A DNA stretch of 64,000 nucleotides from Agroathelia rolfsii (GCA_018343915.1 JABRWF010000005.1:531001-595000), one strand, 5' to 3'; counted from the first letter of the stretch, positions 1 to 12,782 are shown. Program-made: numbers and translations. Notes: a model not told the origin generated them from the letters alone.

Positions 1-1579
1 CTTCGCCGTCCAGATGATACCTGTTGCATGAGGTAGTACGAATATTAGATATGCTTATGAAACAATGGATAGGGAACAAGTAACCACTAACGTCTTCGAA
101 CCTCCTCGTTCGTTGGATACTCCAGCACCGTGCCCTGAGGCTCCGTTTCATCGTCCCAGCCTTCCTCGGGGTTAAGCACGGCTGCTGGCTCGCTGCTACG
201 CAAATCTCTGCTCTCACTCCGGCCTTTACTGCGAGGTTTAGCTATACGCTTTCGCTTCTTCTTCCCAAGTGGTTCAATGGGATCCTTGATCAAATTGGAG
301 TTGTTAAGGCAGTTGCCGAATTTCAATACCAAAAATACTCACAGGTTCATAACGTATGACTTTTTTGATTTCTGCAAGTGCGCCAGACCGTCCATAGATA
401 ACCTTTTCATTCCTCCAATGTGCCAGAGGGGCATATCGATATCTTGTGCCACGCCGTAGACCATTTGCATCGCGGTTTTCCTCTGAGTTAGGAATGAGCT
501 TATGAACGCCTGCATGTAGATAATGCTAAACCTACGGTCTTCGGCAGGCTCCACAGTTTCCCTCGCTGTCGGACGTTTGTTCTCCTTTTTGGCAGCCTTG
601 GCTTTCTTCTTAGGCGGTGAGGGCGGGGGCTCTATTTCTTCCTCGGGAGGAGGTTCATCCTCTTGTAGAGGCTCATCCTCGGGAGGATCCATAGGTGCGT
701 CTTCATCTTCTTCCGGTGCAGGCGTCAATACCCGAGATTTGCTCTTGGACTTGTGGCTAGCAGATGGGGGCGGGGGTGACGGTGTAGCCCGTGGCGACTC
801 GTCTTGACCATCTTCCTGCAAGGGCTGGTCTTCGTCCATAGGAAAGTCCATGTCCTGGTTCATATCAATGTCCGCATCTGGCTCTGGCGGCTCCCATGCA
901 CTACGACCCGATGAACGTCGAGAGATAACTTCATCCTTGCGCTGGAAATAGTTGAGATCTAGGGACTCGTCGTTCTCCTCGTACGCTGAGCCTTGAGACA
1001 GATACGATGGACCTGCGAGCGATCTCCTGCCGCTATGACTTGGTCTTGGTGAGGGAATTTGATCAAAGTCAACTTCGGATCCACGACCGCTAAGTCTAGA
1101 GATGATGCTGGGACGAGATTGAGGAGCACGTGGACGAGCATTTCTGAAATATTCCATCGGGCTAGCTGAGTAGTGCAAAAGCCATTTCTCATTACTTTGA
1201 TAGATACGAAATAGTCTATAAATGAGTGCAAACCTGGCACTTCAATAGACATGTCCTGTTCGCCGCCACCATCTTCCTCCTCTTCATCACTCTGGAAAAC
1301 AGGCCTTGCAGGCGTCTTCTTCTTCCCACTTCTTCCACCACTCTTCCCAGCCGACTTCTTGGCCTTTGATTTAACACGCGGAGGTGTACGGGCATCAGCT
1401 TGCTTGAGAACCTTGGCAAAGTCCTCGAAATCGTCTGAAGCATGTTCAATAGGTTCAATGCTATATCCAGTTTTCTTGCCACGACCGAGATCGTCCGCGT
1501 GATAGGGTATATGAGCCTTTTGTGGGCCTCTTCTTACCCCTGGTATACTGGAGCGGCGTGGAACGACAGACGGTGGCAT
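1..1579 (-). CDS. mif2: CENP-C/Mif2 inner-kinetochore protein, 3' end outside window
   Basis: DNA- and CENP-A-nucleosome-binding scaffold of the inner kinetochore. I read exons 1234-1579, 536-1165, 343-482, 92-284 and 1-20 (minus strand), with introns of 68, 53, 58 and 71 nt, and the codon phase is consistent across all of them. The N-terminus has the Mif2 N-terminal motif (GRGKKTGYSI), followed by a long acidic, basic and proline-rich middle. Exon 343-482 encodes the diagnostic CENP-C motif, RRGTRYRYAPLAHWRNEK, which appears only after splicing the 483-535 intron. Exon 92-284 starts the cupin domain (NPEEGWDDETEPQGTVLEY) and continues across the next intron as EVRRRIIWTAK. The rest of the dimerising cupin fold lies beyond position 1. 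Start chosen at the MPPSVVPRRSS methionine. The identification is firm; the 5' end is inferred. Confidence 0.93.
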
Positions 1580-1897
1580 TGTGTCAGAGAACTCGACTGA
1601 GCGAGGTTCAGTTGTTAGCAGTTCAACGTCGACTTCGCGCGCTACCGGAAGTAAACAAACGGTTTGCCATATTCGGAATACTATTCGTCATTTGCTTCCG
1701 GACCGCTATCACATCAAATTCAAAAATGTGATGATCAATTGCAAGTTAACTGAAGTGTCTTCACTGGCCATGCTTACATATTCGTAGGGTAAATAGAATA
1801 GCTATTACAGAAGGTGTGAATGTGGTATACGGATTAACACGGTTCATCAAAACATCAAGACAGTTGCTGATCACGATAGAGGGCCATGGGGCGCAAA
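1580..1897. other. Intergenic, upstream of CENP-C and downstream of symplekin
   Basis: Contains the CENP-C promoter and the symplekin 3' end. The overlapping plus-strand open frames show no family resemblance. I see no distinct element. Confidence 0.5.
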
Positions 1898-4800
1898 TCA
1901 TCCAGTAGCCGCAGGAGGGGTAGCGGTCTCAGTCTGAGAAGACGCCGCCGTTGCCGCTTGCTCCGGCGTCCCAGCACTTGTAGCACTTGCAGGCGGCGTG
2001 CCCTCCGCATCTCCAAATATCTCAAGGAACCCTGCCACTCTAGCCTTGTTGCCGCCCCGGTTACGAATCACAAAGTCGCGCAAACTCGTCTTCAAACTCG
2101 GTTGCTTATCTACAAGCTCGCGAATCTGGTCTTTGGGCAGTTGCAATAGCGCACCAAAGCTAGCGGGCGCGATTACCTTGGCGCATCGAATGAACCCTTC
2201 CCAGAGGGGCGGGTTCGTCCATATTTTCTTTGTGATGAGACGGGAGAGCAGCGTTGTTGATACGAAGGCGACGAGTGATTTGTATGTGGTCACTGCTTGG
2301 ATGACCTAGGAAACATGTCAGAAAGCCAAGTGCGAAATCAGTCGGAACAGACACCTACCGTGCGCATAAAAAGCACAGGGAGCACAGGTTCATCCACAAT
2401 CTGCTGCATCACACCCGCAAGAATCTCCGAGCGGTACACATCCGTCATGGAGAAGCATATGCCAATTGCTTCAATGGCACTCTTTAGCCCAATCTCCTTT
2501 TCAGATTCATGAAGCAAGACCATCAACTCTGCCGGAGTCAGCAGTTCGCTCTGCCGTACCCGAGGCAGATTAGAGCTGACGGTGCCAAACGACTTCGGAG
2601 GCGTCGTGACGACGGAGGTGAAGACAGACCTGACAAGGTTCTTAGGCTCCGGTTGCCCATTGAGAATGGACACAATCCGGGGAAGATACCGGGTAATGTC
2701 ATTCTGTTTGAAGAAAATAAAATTAGAGAAAATAAAATGAACATACGACACATAGTTAAAGGACAACACCCACCTTGTCCATCTCGGCAATAATAGGAAT
2801 CAAGAACCTCGCATCCAGATCACGCTCGTTAATCAGGCTCTTGACGATCGCCACGAGCTGAGCGCTTGGTCGCCCATGTTCCGTAAAGATGTTCAGTACA
2901 CGCAATGCCAACGACTCAGCTCCGGGAGGACAAGTACGCATGAGCGTCAATAGCTTGCCGTGGTTAGATCCTAGAGATTTGATGAGCGCTGTGATCAACT
3001 GCTGTATTGCTTCCTGCACAGAGATGTCCATTTGCCCATATGCAGTAAAGATCCTGGGTGAAATTTTGCATTAGATCCCGTTCCTACTTAGCTCGCAAGA
3101 AGGAAATAAAATATCATGCTTACTCATCAAGAAATTCGGGCGCTTTCACAGAAAGTGCAAAGAGTAACTCGACATGCTGCAAAACTAATGATTTTTGTGC
3201 CGGCAGTTCAATGCGCTCAGGAAGATACGGCGTCTGGATGAGCTCATCGGATGGTAGCTGTCCGTCCTCCATGTTTTCATCCCCGTCTTGCTCTGCTTTG
3301 ACTTCCTCATCTTGAGGCTTGTTTGCGGGAACAGTAACAGAATCAGTAGTAGCAGCAACATCAAGGGATGTCGTAGTCGAGGTGCCATCCGCCATGGGGG
3401 TATCGCCATCCTGACTCTCCTTTTTTGAAGGAGGGATAGCCAGCTGGAGCTTGTGCAACATTTGCAGAGCGAAACCGCGGACGAACGAATCCATTGGCTG
3501 AGCATCAGGTACCCAACGTTTGACAGTGATAATTGCAGCTCCACGCGTGACTTTTTCTATTGCAGAAAGGATGGGGGATAAGCATTATAATGAGCCACAT
3601 GTAAAGAAAGCTTTGCAGACCTGGATGTGTTGTCAATTCCAAGAGAACCCGAAGCGCCTCCTCCCGCAAAGAAGGCCGCTGCACGACAATTTCGCGAAGT
3701 GTCGTGAATCCAACCTGCATACTGTACACGCAATTAGTTTATTGCTGTCGTTGCTGACAGTCTCAAGGACAAATTACCGATCGGGATCAACACATAAATC
3801 TCTCAGCAAATCCAGAATATCTGTCGGGATCGAAGGGAGGTCGAGGACAAATTGAGGGAAAGTCTTGTCCTTGCCATCGATGAATGTTTGGTATGAAGCC
3901 ACGATCTGGTTCAGCCACGTCGGGTAGTTTTGTTGCTATATGCAATAAAAGGTCGGAAAAAAGGACAGGGCGTGTGAGTGTGTCTCTCGCGCGTACCCAC
4001 GACAGAAGTGACAACTAACCCAACCCGGATCAGCCTTCGCCCGTATCCAATCATTATACCATTCCTCGTTCATCCACGCCGTCGCTAGCCTTATTCTGCC
4101 GGCATGCCACAAAAAATCAGCCAGCATCCCTAAAACATATGTGAAAAAAACTACCTTTTTGGGAAATCAGCCATGATATAATCACACAATTTATACCGCA
4201 GCGCATCCTGGCGTTCATAGAACTTCTCCACAGCACCCACATCATCATCCTCTTCCTTCTTACCTCCTGCACTGCCATCCGCGTCCTCTTCCGGGCCTTG
4301 CAAATTTCGCGGAGGCATGGCCACGCGCGTGATCATACGAACAACAAGCAGCATCCACACATCTGGGCCGTCGCCCTCATCCACCGCAGCAATGAGATCA
4401 TTCTCATTTTTCTCCTCGTCTATCCGTATACGCGCGATCGACTTTTCGATGAGCGCTGCCCGCTCTTCTTCGCTCGGCTCGCGTGGCGAGGGCAGCTTGA
4501 ACTCGAGCGGGTTGATGCTGAGCAGTGCTTCAGAGCCAGGTGTTTCTTCTTCCGGGGTGTCTATATCTTCTTGTTCGTCTCCAGACAACTATATATATAT
4601 ATATATAAAGCGTCGTGTTAGTAAGAGAATGCCTCTCATATATTAGCAAACATGGATTACCTTGTGATTGAGCTTGTCAGGTTCGAAATCAAGCTCATCT
4701 TCATCGATATCCATTTGTAACGGATCCACAGGCTCTTCTTTCACCGTTACTGGCTCTTTCTCGCCAATAGCAGCAGCAGCAGCAGCCGAGGTATCAGATT

Positions 4801-6485
4801 CCCCTACTTGAGCATCACCCACGTTTGCAGACGGCGCCGCATCCGGCTGTATGTTCGTGGCCACGGCTACAGAGGCAGATGTAGAGGCAGTGGCAGTGGC
4901 AGCAGCAACAGTACCAATAGCAGCAGCAGCAGCAGCACTGGCAGGCTTCAAATGCTCCTCACGATAGCTCTGTACCAGATCCACCAGCATCGACTCCGTA
5001 AAAGCCCCAAGGTTGGCCACGATCAGCTCCGTGATCAGAGAGGCGGGCAAAGATGTAAAATCGAACGCCGCCAGGAGCGCCGCGGCGGACGCTGTCGTCG
5101 TCGGATCCAGCTTGGGGCGTTTGTTGGCGTCGGCGCCGCCGTGTGAATCCACCACAGTGGGTCTTTTCAGCGATGGATCAACAGGAGTGGAGGAGGAAGG
5201 GCCAGCGGAAGAGGGAACACCAGAGGCGGCGGCGAGTTTGCGTGCCTTTTCGTCGGCCGAGGCGCGGTCCATGCGCACGCCTTGCGTGGCGAGTGTTTCA
5301 CTGATGATTGGGGACAGAGGTCCGCCGCTCTGGCTCCTGTAAATACATAGAATTAGAGACATTTGTGAGCTATATTTTTAGAGGTAAGAGATTAGTGAGG
5401 TGCTTACCTCGATATATGCATCAGTAATATTCGAATCGACTTTTCCACGCTTTTTATGTTTGTATAAGGAAGACCTGCGAGAGCGGCGGGAGTCCAACCT
5501 GCTAATGCTTGTACGATGGGCTGTGCGAGAACTGGCCGTAGCTTGATTAGCGTTGGCCAGCTGTTGACGATAGCCGTCAGTTCATCCGGATTGCGACTCT
5601 TGTACAGGATCTCAAAGAGGGCAGACAACAATCTAACTCCTTCTTCTTCCAATGCATGGGCGGAGATGAATGGATGATCGGAGGGGACAGAGGAAATGCT
5701 AGGGTCGCTCTTGTTTTGGAGCTGCAAAAGAATGTATGATTACGGTGTGAACAGATAGCATGGCGTCTTTGACACTCACTCGAGGATCAGAAACACTACG
5801 CGTCTGCAATAGTATAGCACGCTGAACGAGCTTTAAAGCGCATAGACGCACGCCAATGGGTGTGTTAGGTGTCCAGAACAGCTCCAGGACGCGATTCTTG
5901 CATTGTACGAAGACCTCCCATGGTTGCGACGCAGCTCTGTTCATGCACCTGTACGGAATGTGAAATGAGGAATGACCAAGTCACTGTCTTAGATATGCAG
6001 TGGGCGACTCACAGGCCACGGAATATCAGCGGATATACGGATGTCAGGATCTGAATGACGACTTTTGTCGTAGGCATGATCGTATGGGGGTCATGTATCA
6101 GACTATGGAGAGTATCCAGTGACTGGAGCGAGACTAACGAATCAAAGAAAAAAACAATGAATTTGATATTTCCCGTTGATAGGATACAACTCTAGGAGTT
6201 GATAAATGACAAAAGTTGTGTGTACTGACGTTGCGTCTTGGCCTCGAGCGAGAGACTGGAGCGACAAATAGCAAAATGCAACAAGTCCAATACCCATCGC
6301 TTCAGCAACGAGTCTCCCGCATTTGCGATTGTTTTTATGAGCGTCGAGCAGAGGATGGGGATCGGGTTCGGGTGCTGCTCAAGGTTCTCTCTCAACGCAG
6401 ACAGCAGCTCAGCTTGCTGCTGCGAGTTGGCCGGCACGGCGAGCGCGGCGGACAGCGCCTGCAGAGGGTCTAACGGTGCAGACAT
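1898..6485 (-). CDS. pta1: Symplekin/Pta1, scaffold of the mRNA cleavage and polyadenylation complex
   Basis: Scaffold subunit of the nuclear pre-mRNA 3'-end processing factor (yeast CPF Pta1, animal symplekin), which links the nuclease and phosphatase modules. About a dozen introns; the coding length is roughly 1,250-1,350 residues, near the 1,274 of human symplekin and longer than yeast Pta1. The first exon begins MSAPLDPLQALSAAL at 6485. The HEAT-like N-terminal domain (DUF3453) follows: LDTLHSLIHDPHTIMPTTK, VVIQILTSVYPLIFRGLCMN and the VRLCALKLVQ helix. A low-complexity Ala/Thr linker sits around 4800-5200. The conserved symplekin C-terminal domain is recognisable at MDISVQEAIQQLI, DITRYLPRIVSILNG and LWEGFIRCAKVIAPASFG. 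An Ala/Thr-rich tail ends at 1898. It lies head to tail with CENP-C and starts 210 bp from the V-ATPase gene, transcribed divergently. Confidence 0.92.
4590..4607. repeat. (AT)n microsatellite in a symplekin intron
   Basis: An uninterrupted AT dinucleotide run of about 18 bases inside the intron between the exons ending near 4588 and starting near 4660. Confidence 0.85.
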
Positions 6486-6695
6486 GATGATATCCTTGTC
6501 TTTTTTTCCCTTTCCTTTTGCGCCTTCTAGGTCAAAATGTTCACAACAAAAAACATCCACAAGCCAGGTTGTAATCACGTATAGTAGTATGTGTGCATGC
6601 CAGTGACGCCCGACTGTTGTCGTCTGCCTCCGCCACAGGTCCACCAGCACAGGCGGAGTCTGAATCACATCCCGCTCTCGCTCATCATCATCATC
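6486..6695. promoter_or_regulatory. Shared divergent promoter, symplekin and V-ATPase G
   Basis: The two start codons face away from each other across 210 bp, so both promoters and 5' UTRs must fit here. It contains T-rich tracts and a CATCATCATCAT run next to the V-ATPase start. No TATA box stands out. Confidence 0.6.
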
Positions 6696-7275
6696 ATGGT
6701 CGGTGTACTTGTCATCTGGATATAACACCATCTCAGGTCTCATGCGCCTATAGTCCGCCCAGCAGTCCCACGGCATCCAGACCCTACTCGAGGCAGAGAA
6801 GGAGGCCTCCAAGATCGTGCAACAGGCCCGCCAGTGTCAGTGTCGCAGCCACCCCCACTCACTTGCTTCCGGAGCTCTATAGAACAGTTGTAATTGATCT
6901 TGGTGCATCCTCTTGTGTTATTACAGATCGTGTGCAGAGACTCAAAGATGCTCGCTCAGAGGCGACACGAGAAATAGAAGAGTACAGGAAACAAAAGGAG
7001 GACGAGTTTAAGGCGTTTGAATCCTCGGTAATTCACGAGACTACACCAACAACTCCCACCGCCTTTCATCCTCACATCGCTTGTTTTGGTTTCTACTCTA
7101 GCACGCAGGCACCACCTCGAACGCCCAGACAAGCATTGATAAGGAAACAGAAGTCAAGCTGCAAGAAATCACGCGCGCATACGAGGAACACAAGGACATC
7201 GTGGTTAAGAAACTCGTCGATCGCGTCGTCCTCGTCAAGCCGGAGCTTCATCGCAACCTCAAGAAAGTAGAATGA
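6696..7275 (+). CDS. vma10: V-type proton ATPase subunit G (Vma10)
   Basis: Peripheral-stalk subunit of the vacuolar H+-ATPase V1 sector, pairing with subunit E as a stator. Exons 6696-6698, 6754-6835, 6927-7027 and 7102-7275 give 119 residues, the usual family length. The spliced product shows the signature GIQTLLEAEKEASKIVQQAR, then QYRVQRLKDARSEA and EIEEYRKQKEDEFKAFES, and ends in VVLVKPELHRNLKKVE. The protein is one long charged coiled coil. The first coding exon appears to be only the ATG: no in-frame ATG precedes SAQQSHG in exon 2, and splicing 6699-6753 (GTCGGT...TATAG) restores MSAQQSHG. The GTCGGT donor is weaker than consensus, so this first junction is the uncertain part; the rest is firm. 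Confidence 0.92.
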
Positions 7276-7706
7276 GCACGGACACTTTACATTTCTCTTA
7301 CTGCAAATGACAATGATGAATTATTTTTCTTTCCTGCATCATAAATACACCTTTGTTTTCGTAATGGAACAGACATCTTGACGAAACAGACAAACTATAC
7401 AATCGGTGTCGTTGCTACAAGCTAAAGCATGAAGAAGGTATTTTCGAGTTAAAGGAGTTCGGGTTGTGATCTTGCATGTAGCGTAGTCATAGAGAGGGGG
7501 AAAGAATGACAAATCCAGAGTGCTGGGGTTATGTATTGGTTTCTACGACGGACGAGGAGGAGGGGGTGAATACGAAGGAGAAAAGCGCAAGAGGGCTTCA
7601 GAGTGGAGCATAGGGAAGTGAAAGGCAAGGGGGGTGAGGAGGATGGGAACGAAGAGCATCTGACAACCTATGCAAGCATCAATCGCCAAAATGCACGCAA
7701 TGAGTC
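7276..7706. other. Convergent 3' intergenic region
   Basis: Lies between the 3' ends of the V-ATPase G gene and the Zn2Cys6 gene. AT-rich just after the V-ATPase stop. I see no gene or structured element. Confidence 0.5.
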
Positions 7707-10700
7707 CTAAGGATGTGCCTCGTTCGCAAGCCATTCAAACCCGATCGGCACACCCACCCTCGCCTGCTTTGCAGCACGAGAGGCTGCCGCAGCCGCCGCG
7801 GTAGACGTTGCCTCGGGCGGTACCGGCGGACTCGTTGCCCTATGATATGCCGAATCATGCCCCGCACGCATCATCACAGGCAGATTCATTAACCCACTCG
7901 CCCTTAGCGGTGGCAATAACGGCGGACTCGCGCTCTTCGCAACCCTGTCCTTGTCCATCTGGTGAAGATGATGGGGATGGGCGCTCCACTTGAGAGACTG
8001 ATGATGAGCCGCCTGCGAATGCGACGCACGCCTGTGGTCGTGTTCATGTCCACGCTCATGACCATCCGGCTCATCCTCTCCACTGCTCCCGCTCGAAGAC
8101 GTATGCACGCCCGCGGTATCATTGTGGCGATAATTGTAGTGACTGCCATTACCATTGCCGTTATGGCTATGGCTATGGCTATGGCCGTGATTATGGTGAG
8201 AACGGACGACCCGCGCTTGTCCCGTATCCTGCATATGCGGGGACCCGCGTCCGGGCGGTGGTGATGAATCCTGCCTGCCCGGTCGCAGTCGGTCGGGAAT
8301 GTAGTCTTCTAAGCGGTATGTCCAGTCCTCCTCGTTTGTCTCCGCGTATTGTGACCAGGAGAGATCAGCCTTGTCTTTCTCGGAGCCGTACTTGCGGAGT
8401 GTCTGTGAAGGGGCGGTTCAATAATTAGAAGAAATGAAGACCAGACTTTAGGGGCGAATACTAACCCAGATAGCGGTCCCGGCTAAAAATTAAATTAAAT
8501 TAAAATGGAGATTTAGTAGTGTAGTTTCTGCCAGACGGAGTAAAAATAAGGGCTTACTGAGAGGGCTCCGCTTGGCAGCATGACCCATGGGCGAAACAAT
8601 TTTATCCATACGGCTGAACTCCCAATCGGCCTCTGTGATAGAAGAGGCGTCGATTCGTCGCTTGCACTACGGAGAAAAATAGGACCGTGTCGTGAGATTT
8701 ACGGGTTATCATGCGGAGGATGCATTTATTCGCGACATACAGCTTTCAACGCGAGTGAACCTGACGCGTGGAGAATATGCATAAAGCAGAAACACCACGC
8801 GCCCGTATTGGAGCTCGTCTGGAACATTGTCAGCTGTATCTTGAGGTTTTCTTCGGAGAACGAGATGTTCTCCGGGAGCGATGATTCCCATTTCTACTGT
8901 ACAGTTGAGCACGTGATGATGATAATACTAGAAGAGGAAAAACGTCTCGACCGACCTTTAAATGGTCTTCAAACTCCATCACAGACCTCCAAGCCTGCGC
9001 TGGATAGTCTGAAGCTTTTCAAAGAGAAGAAGACTGTGAGCGGCAACGAACCAAAAAAGGATAAATAGAAAAAAAATAAAGCGAATACCACTCACCCAAA
9101 ACGGCATTTGTCACCCGATTAATTCTGATATAAAGCGCGCATATGCGAATGACATAGCCAAACTCGGACCCGTAGCGTGCCCTGGGCGCGGGCTGGAAGA
9201 GATAGTCGGCAACGCCACACAACTGCGCCTCCGTGCGTGAGTCACGCTCGTCGAGCGTCTGCGTGCAAGACAGGCCTTCAAACGTCGTTTCGTCCACCGG
9301 CAGCCGAATGTTCAGCAGCTTTTCGTCAGAGTCAGGCGGACGACACAAGAACTTGATGATTATCACCCATCATCACATCAGTAAGGAAGGGGAGTAAAGA
9401 CCGACGAAACGGAAGAAGGGGAAGAAGAGAGGGCAAGAAATGAATGCACACGGACCGGTCAGTACATTTCTTTTTTTTTTATCGTATTAAAAACGGGGTA
9501 CACACGTACCACTTGAGACATGAAATTGAACATATAAGTACACCAAAACGACCGGCGGAGACATTCACGCTCCATGAGAATGTTCGCCACTGATTTGTGT
9601 CGCGTTATTGAGAATGGTGTAGGCGCATTATCCTCGTATAGGTTCATGTCGGATAGAATCTGGATGGCAGTTTCTAAAATAATGATGATAACAATCATCA
9701 TCATTCAATAATAAAAAGCGGAAGCAACCTATGATCAGATGACACCCATATTGCATCATACATCATACCACGCCTTCTCCCCTTTTTCCCTAGTAAGGGG
9801 CAAAGGCAGGGCACGAATAAGAAAAAATGACAAAGCAGACTACTCACCATTGAATGCGTTCGTCCACTGATCGGGCGCAGGCGCAGTAAAGAAAACATGC
9901 TCCTGTAAGCAGACCAGAGCCTGGATCGTCCACAGGTTGCGCTCAACGCGAAGTTCGCCTGTGTCAAGATCAAACATCTCCTCGATCGCCGCGCGCGCGA
10001 AACGGTCCCCTGCGCGGCCGATGGGCATCGTACGCACACGGGGCTGCTTCGAAAGCGGCGCGGCGACGGCGCTCATGGAATAAACAAGATAAGACGGGAC
10101 ACGGTCGGCGGTCAGATCGGCTTTAAAGAGAGCAATATGGAACATCATTGATAGGGGATGGCAATGGGCAAAAAATACTGTGCAATACGTTTGATGAGCA
10201 GAAAAGATAAAGGGAAGAATGATGTCATAAAAGGAGTAGAAAAAGACCCACAGCTCATAAGTTCACGAGTGAGGGATGGCTCTAGAAGACCCAAGCTGTT
10301 GGCACGAGGGCGTGAGCCAGGTAAGGCATTATTGGTAGGAGGTGACTCCGGCGGTGTGGGCTGGTCCGATGCGCCGAGAGAATCAAGACGGATGCGTTTT
10401 CGGGTGCGATATAGGTATAGAGGTTCTACTGCCGCTGGTGCAGGCAGCCGTTCATGAATCGGCCGTGTGCCCGAGGTTGAGGCCTCCATGGGCTGAGGGC
10501 CATGCCTCAGCCCATCCTGGTGAGGAAGATAGACACTCTGCGAGATGTTTGGGGCTGTTTGAGTCGAATGCTGGCCCGAGCGTGCGTTGCTGGGAGAGTA
10601 AACACAGTGCTTGGACGCATAAAAGCTAATGAATGGAGTAGTGAGGCCATGTCCTAGGTCATAGCAGGGCTTTCAGACGAAGCATTACCAATTGCTACAG

Positions 10701-10930
10701 GGCTCTGTTATGCATCAATGTGTCAAGGACGCCGTCCAGATCGAAAGGGCAGGACAGAGGGCGGTAATACTTACGGGCACCATCACATCGCCGCTTGCTC
10801 TTGTGGCAAGGATCGCAGGCCTGAGGCGGGCAGGATGAATACAAAAGACGGAGAAAATGAGAAAATCGAAATCGTCGACCTTGGCTAAGCGCTTTCTCTT
10901 GGAACCCTTGGTTGTGTACGAATTATGCAT
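7707..10930 (-). CDS. Zn2Cys6 transcription factor with fungal-specific regulatory domain
   Basis: Nuclear binuclear zinc-cluster transcription factor. The cluster is assembled from three exons (10880-10930, 10775-10820 and a 16-nt micro-exon 10689-10704) plus the start of the fourth (to 10625): CDPCHKSKRRCDGA, then QPCSNC, then YASKHCVYS. All six cysteines are present with normal spacing, and a basic KGSKRKRLAK stretch precedes them. The fungal_trans (PF04082-type) domain follows: SLTRELMSLFFAHCHPLS, VPSYLVYSMSAVAAPLSKQP, ERECLRRSFWCTYMFNFMS and DYPAQAWRSVMEFEDHLK. The C-terminus is low-complexity, with a His/Ser/Gly-rich stretch near 8100-8200, and ends at 7707. The start is either MHNSYT at 10930 or an in-frame ATG at 11086 that adds a Thr/Pro-rich leader. 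The target genes cannot be inferred. Confidence 0.88.
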
Positions 10931-11086
10931 TATCTGACGGTTGCTGGAGGCGACAGGAGCGGCCGGACCGGTGGTTGTGGAGGGAGGAAGATCGAATTGG
11001 CGAGTAGAGTGTTGTTGGGCAGAGTGTATGGCACACGCCGTGCGTATGTGAGTAGCAAGAGGTAGCGGAGAAATGGACTGAACCAA

Positions 11087-11897
11087 GACTCAGGGCACCG
11101 TGGCACTGCGACGTCACGAGTGCAAAGAGGCCGTGCTGGCACGGTGATGGGTCAACCCAAAGCAACAAGGGCAATCAACCTCTGCTTTCTCTCGCGTGGG
11201 GGGGGACCTCAGAAAAAAAAAAAAAGATATAGTGGACCACAGAGCAGCAAGAGGAGACCGAAAGAGATGGGAGATCCGAATCGAAAGAGAAAGAAAAGAG
11301 GAGGGGACGGCCAGTAGTAAGTAAGTGCACCCGCAAGTGGCTGGCACGGAAGCAGATGCTGGGCCAGGCTGCCGGCGGGTGCAAGCGGCTAGCTGCGAGC
11401 CGTCAGAGCCGCCCCCGCATCTTCGACTGGCCCTATTCCTGATCGGTCATGCGTCCTGTTATCGGACGGACCGTGGAGAAATATGCCGCAGCTGCTGCAC
11501 CACCGGTGAATGGTAGGATCATTGCTTGCGAGGGTCGCAACTACTACCGGTTTGTTTATTTTATTTTATTTTATTTTAATGGACATGGGCATTTGGTCTT
11601 GCAATTGCACCATAGCAGTGCTTCCTAATATTTCCATCGTCATGGGCCAACAACAACAACCACTCAAAGTGAGTATTATTAGCTCAGATCAACGTGTTCC
11701 TCTTCGCCCATCTCTCGTCACAATATCCGCCGCGGGCCGCCGCTCCGCTCGTCCCGAGCCGCACGCCCATAACCTGTTGCGATGCCATCACGCTCGACGT
11801 CTAATGTACACACAAAGTCACTCGGGTAACGTATTACACGGCTCCGAGACGAAGCCAGGACATAATATTGCATGCGTGATGAAATACATATACACAT
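11087..11897. other. Intergenic, Zn2Cys6 promoter side and P2 3' side
   Basis: No gene recognised. Contains a poly(A) run near 11213-11224 and a purine-rich stretch to about 11310 on the plus strand, plus a (TTTTA)-like repeat near 11560-11577. The open frames here lack codon structure or homology. Confidence 0.5.
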
Positions 11898-12366
11898 TTA
11901 ATCGAAGAGACCGAAGCCCATATCGTCGTCGGACTCCTCCTGTAAAATACGGCCAATGCTGGTCAGCAAACAGTGTTCTATGCCAATTCCATGTATCACA
12001 AACCTTCTCTTCCTTTTTCTCCTCCTCCTTCTTCTCCTCGGCTGCAGCAGCCGGGGCAGCACCTCCAGCAGCAGCAGGGGCAGCCCCACCGCCACCGCCA
12101 CCGCCAGAAGGAACCTAAAATATTGCAATAGTTAGAAAAAAATAAGCTGGCAGATTGGACCTCAAATAACATACGGAGGCAAGCTTGGAGGAGCCCTCAG
12201 CAATCAGCTCATCAAGTGTCTTGCCCTCGAGCTCAGAGATGAGCTTGCTGAGACGCTCATCATCGGCCTCAATGTCAACGACCTTGAGCAAGTTCTTGAT
12301 GTCATCAGCAGAGGGAGAGGAGTTGCCGCCAATGACGAGCAAAATATAGGCAGCGAGATGCTTCAT
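11898..12366 (-). CDS. RPP2: 60S acidic ribosomal protein P2
   Basis: Stalk protein of the large ribosomal subunit; P1/P2 dimers on uL10 recruit and stimulate translational GTPases. Exons 12175-12366, 12004-12114 and 11898-11939 give 114 residues, the normal size. The N-terminal dimerisation helix is [14 protein letters not shown], followed by [20 protein letters not shown] and [18 protein letters not shown] Gly/Ala hinge, a Lys/Glu run and the invariant tail [11 protein letters not shown] follow. The last intron separates the acidic tail from the Lys/Glu run. It is transcribed divergently from uS19. Confidence 0.97.
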
Positions 12367-12782
12367 CTGTTTTTTGCGGTATAAGCTGGCAGCTCTAGAA
12401 ACAAAAATTACAAACAGGCCAACTTTTGATGATTAGATACAGAGACAGATGAACGAAGGGTTCCGGTAGCCACAAATCACTGCAAAAACCAGAAAATTTT
12501 TCGTTCGTATCAGTCAAAATACCAGAAGCTGCAATACCCATACGTTTAATCCTCAAAGGAAGACCTGTGGATTCTATCCGACGGTTGTGAGAGTATGCAC
12601 TATCTTTTCACTGCTTGTGCAGTCCAAGTCGTTTGTTGTGGTCGTGTTTGTGTTCTGACCAGCTTATGTAATTGAACTTTCCCACGCATTCTCTGCAATT
12701 CGCACTCCGCCGCATCGCTCGCGCCGCCCGCCCAAGCAAAAGTACTCGCCCTCCCCACGCCGCATCGCCGCTCAAGAACACG
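12367..12782. promoter_or_regulatory. Divergent promoter between ribosomal genes P2 and uS19
   Basis: A 416-bp interval between two outward-facing ribosomal protein start codons. It must hold both promoters and 5' UTRs. No canonical TATA box was recognised. A shared promoter would suit co-expression, but no activator site could be identified by eye. Confidence 0.6.
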
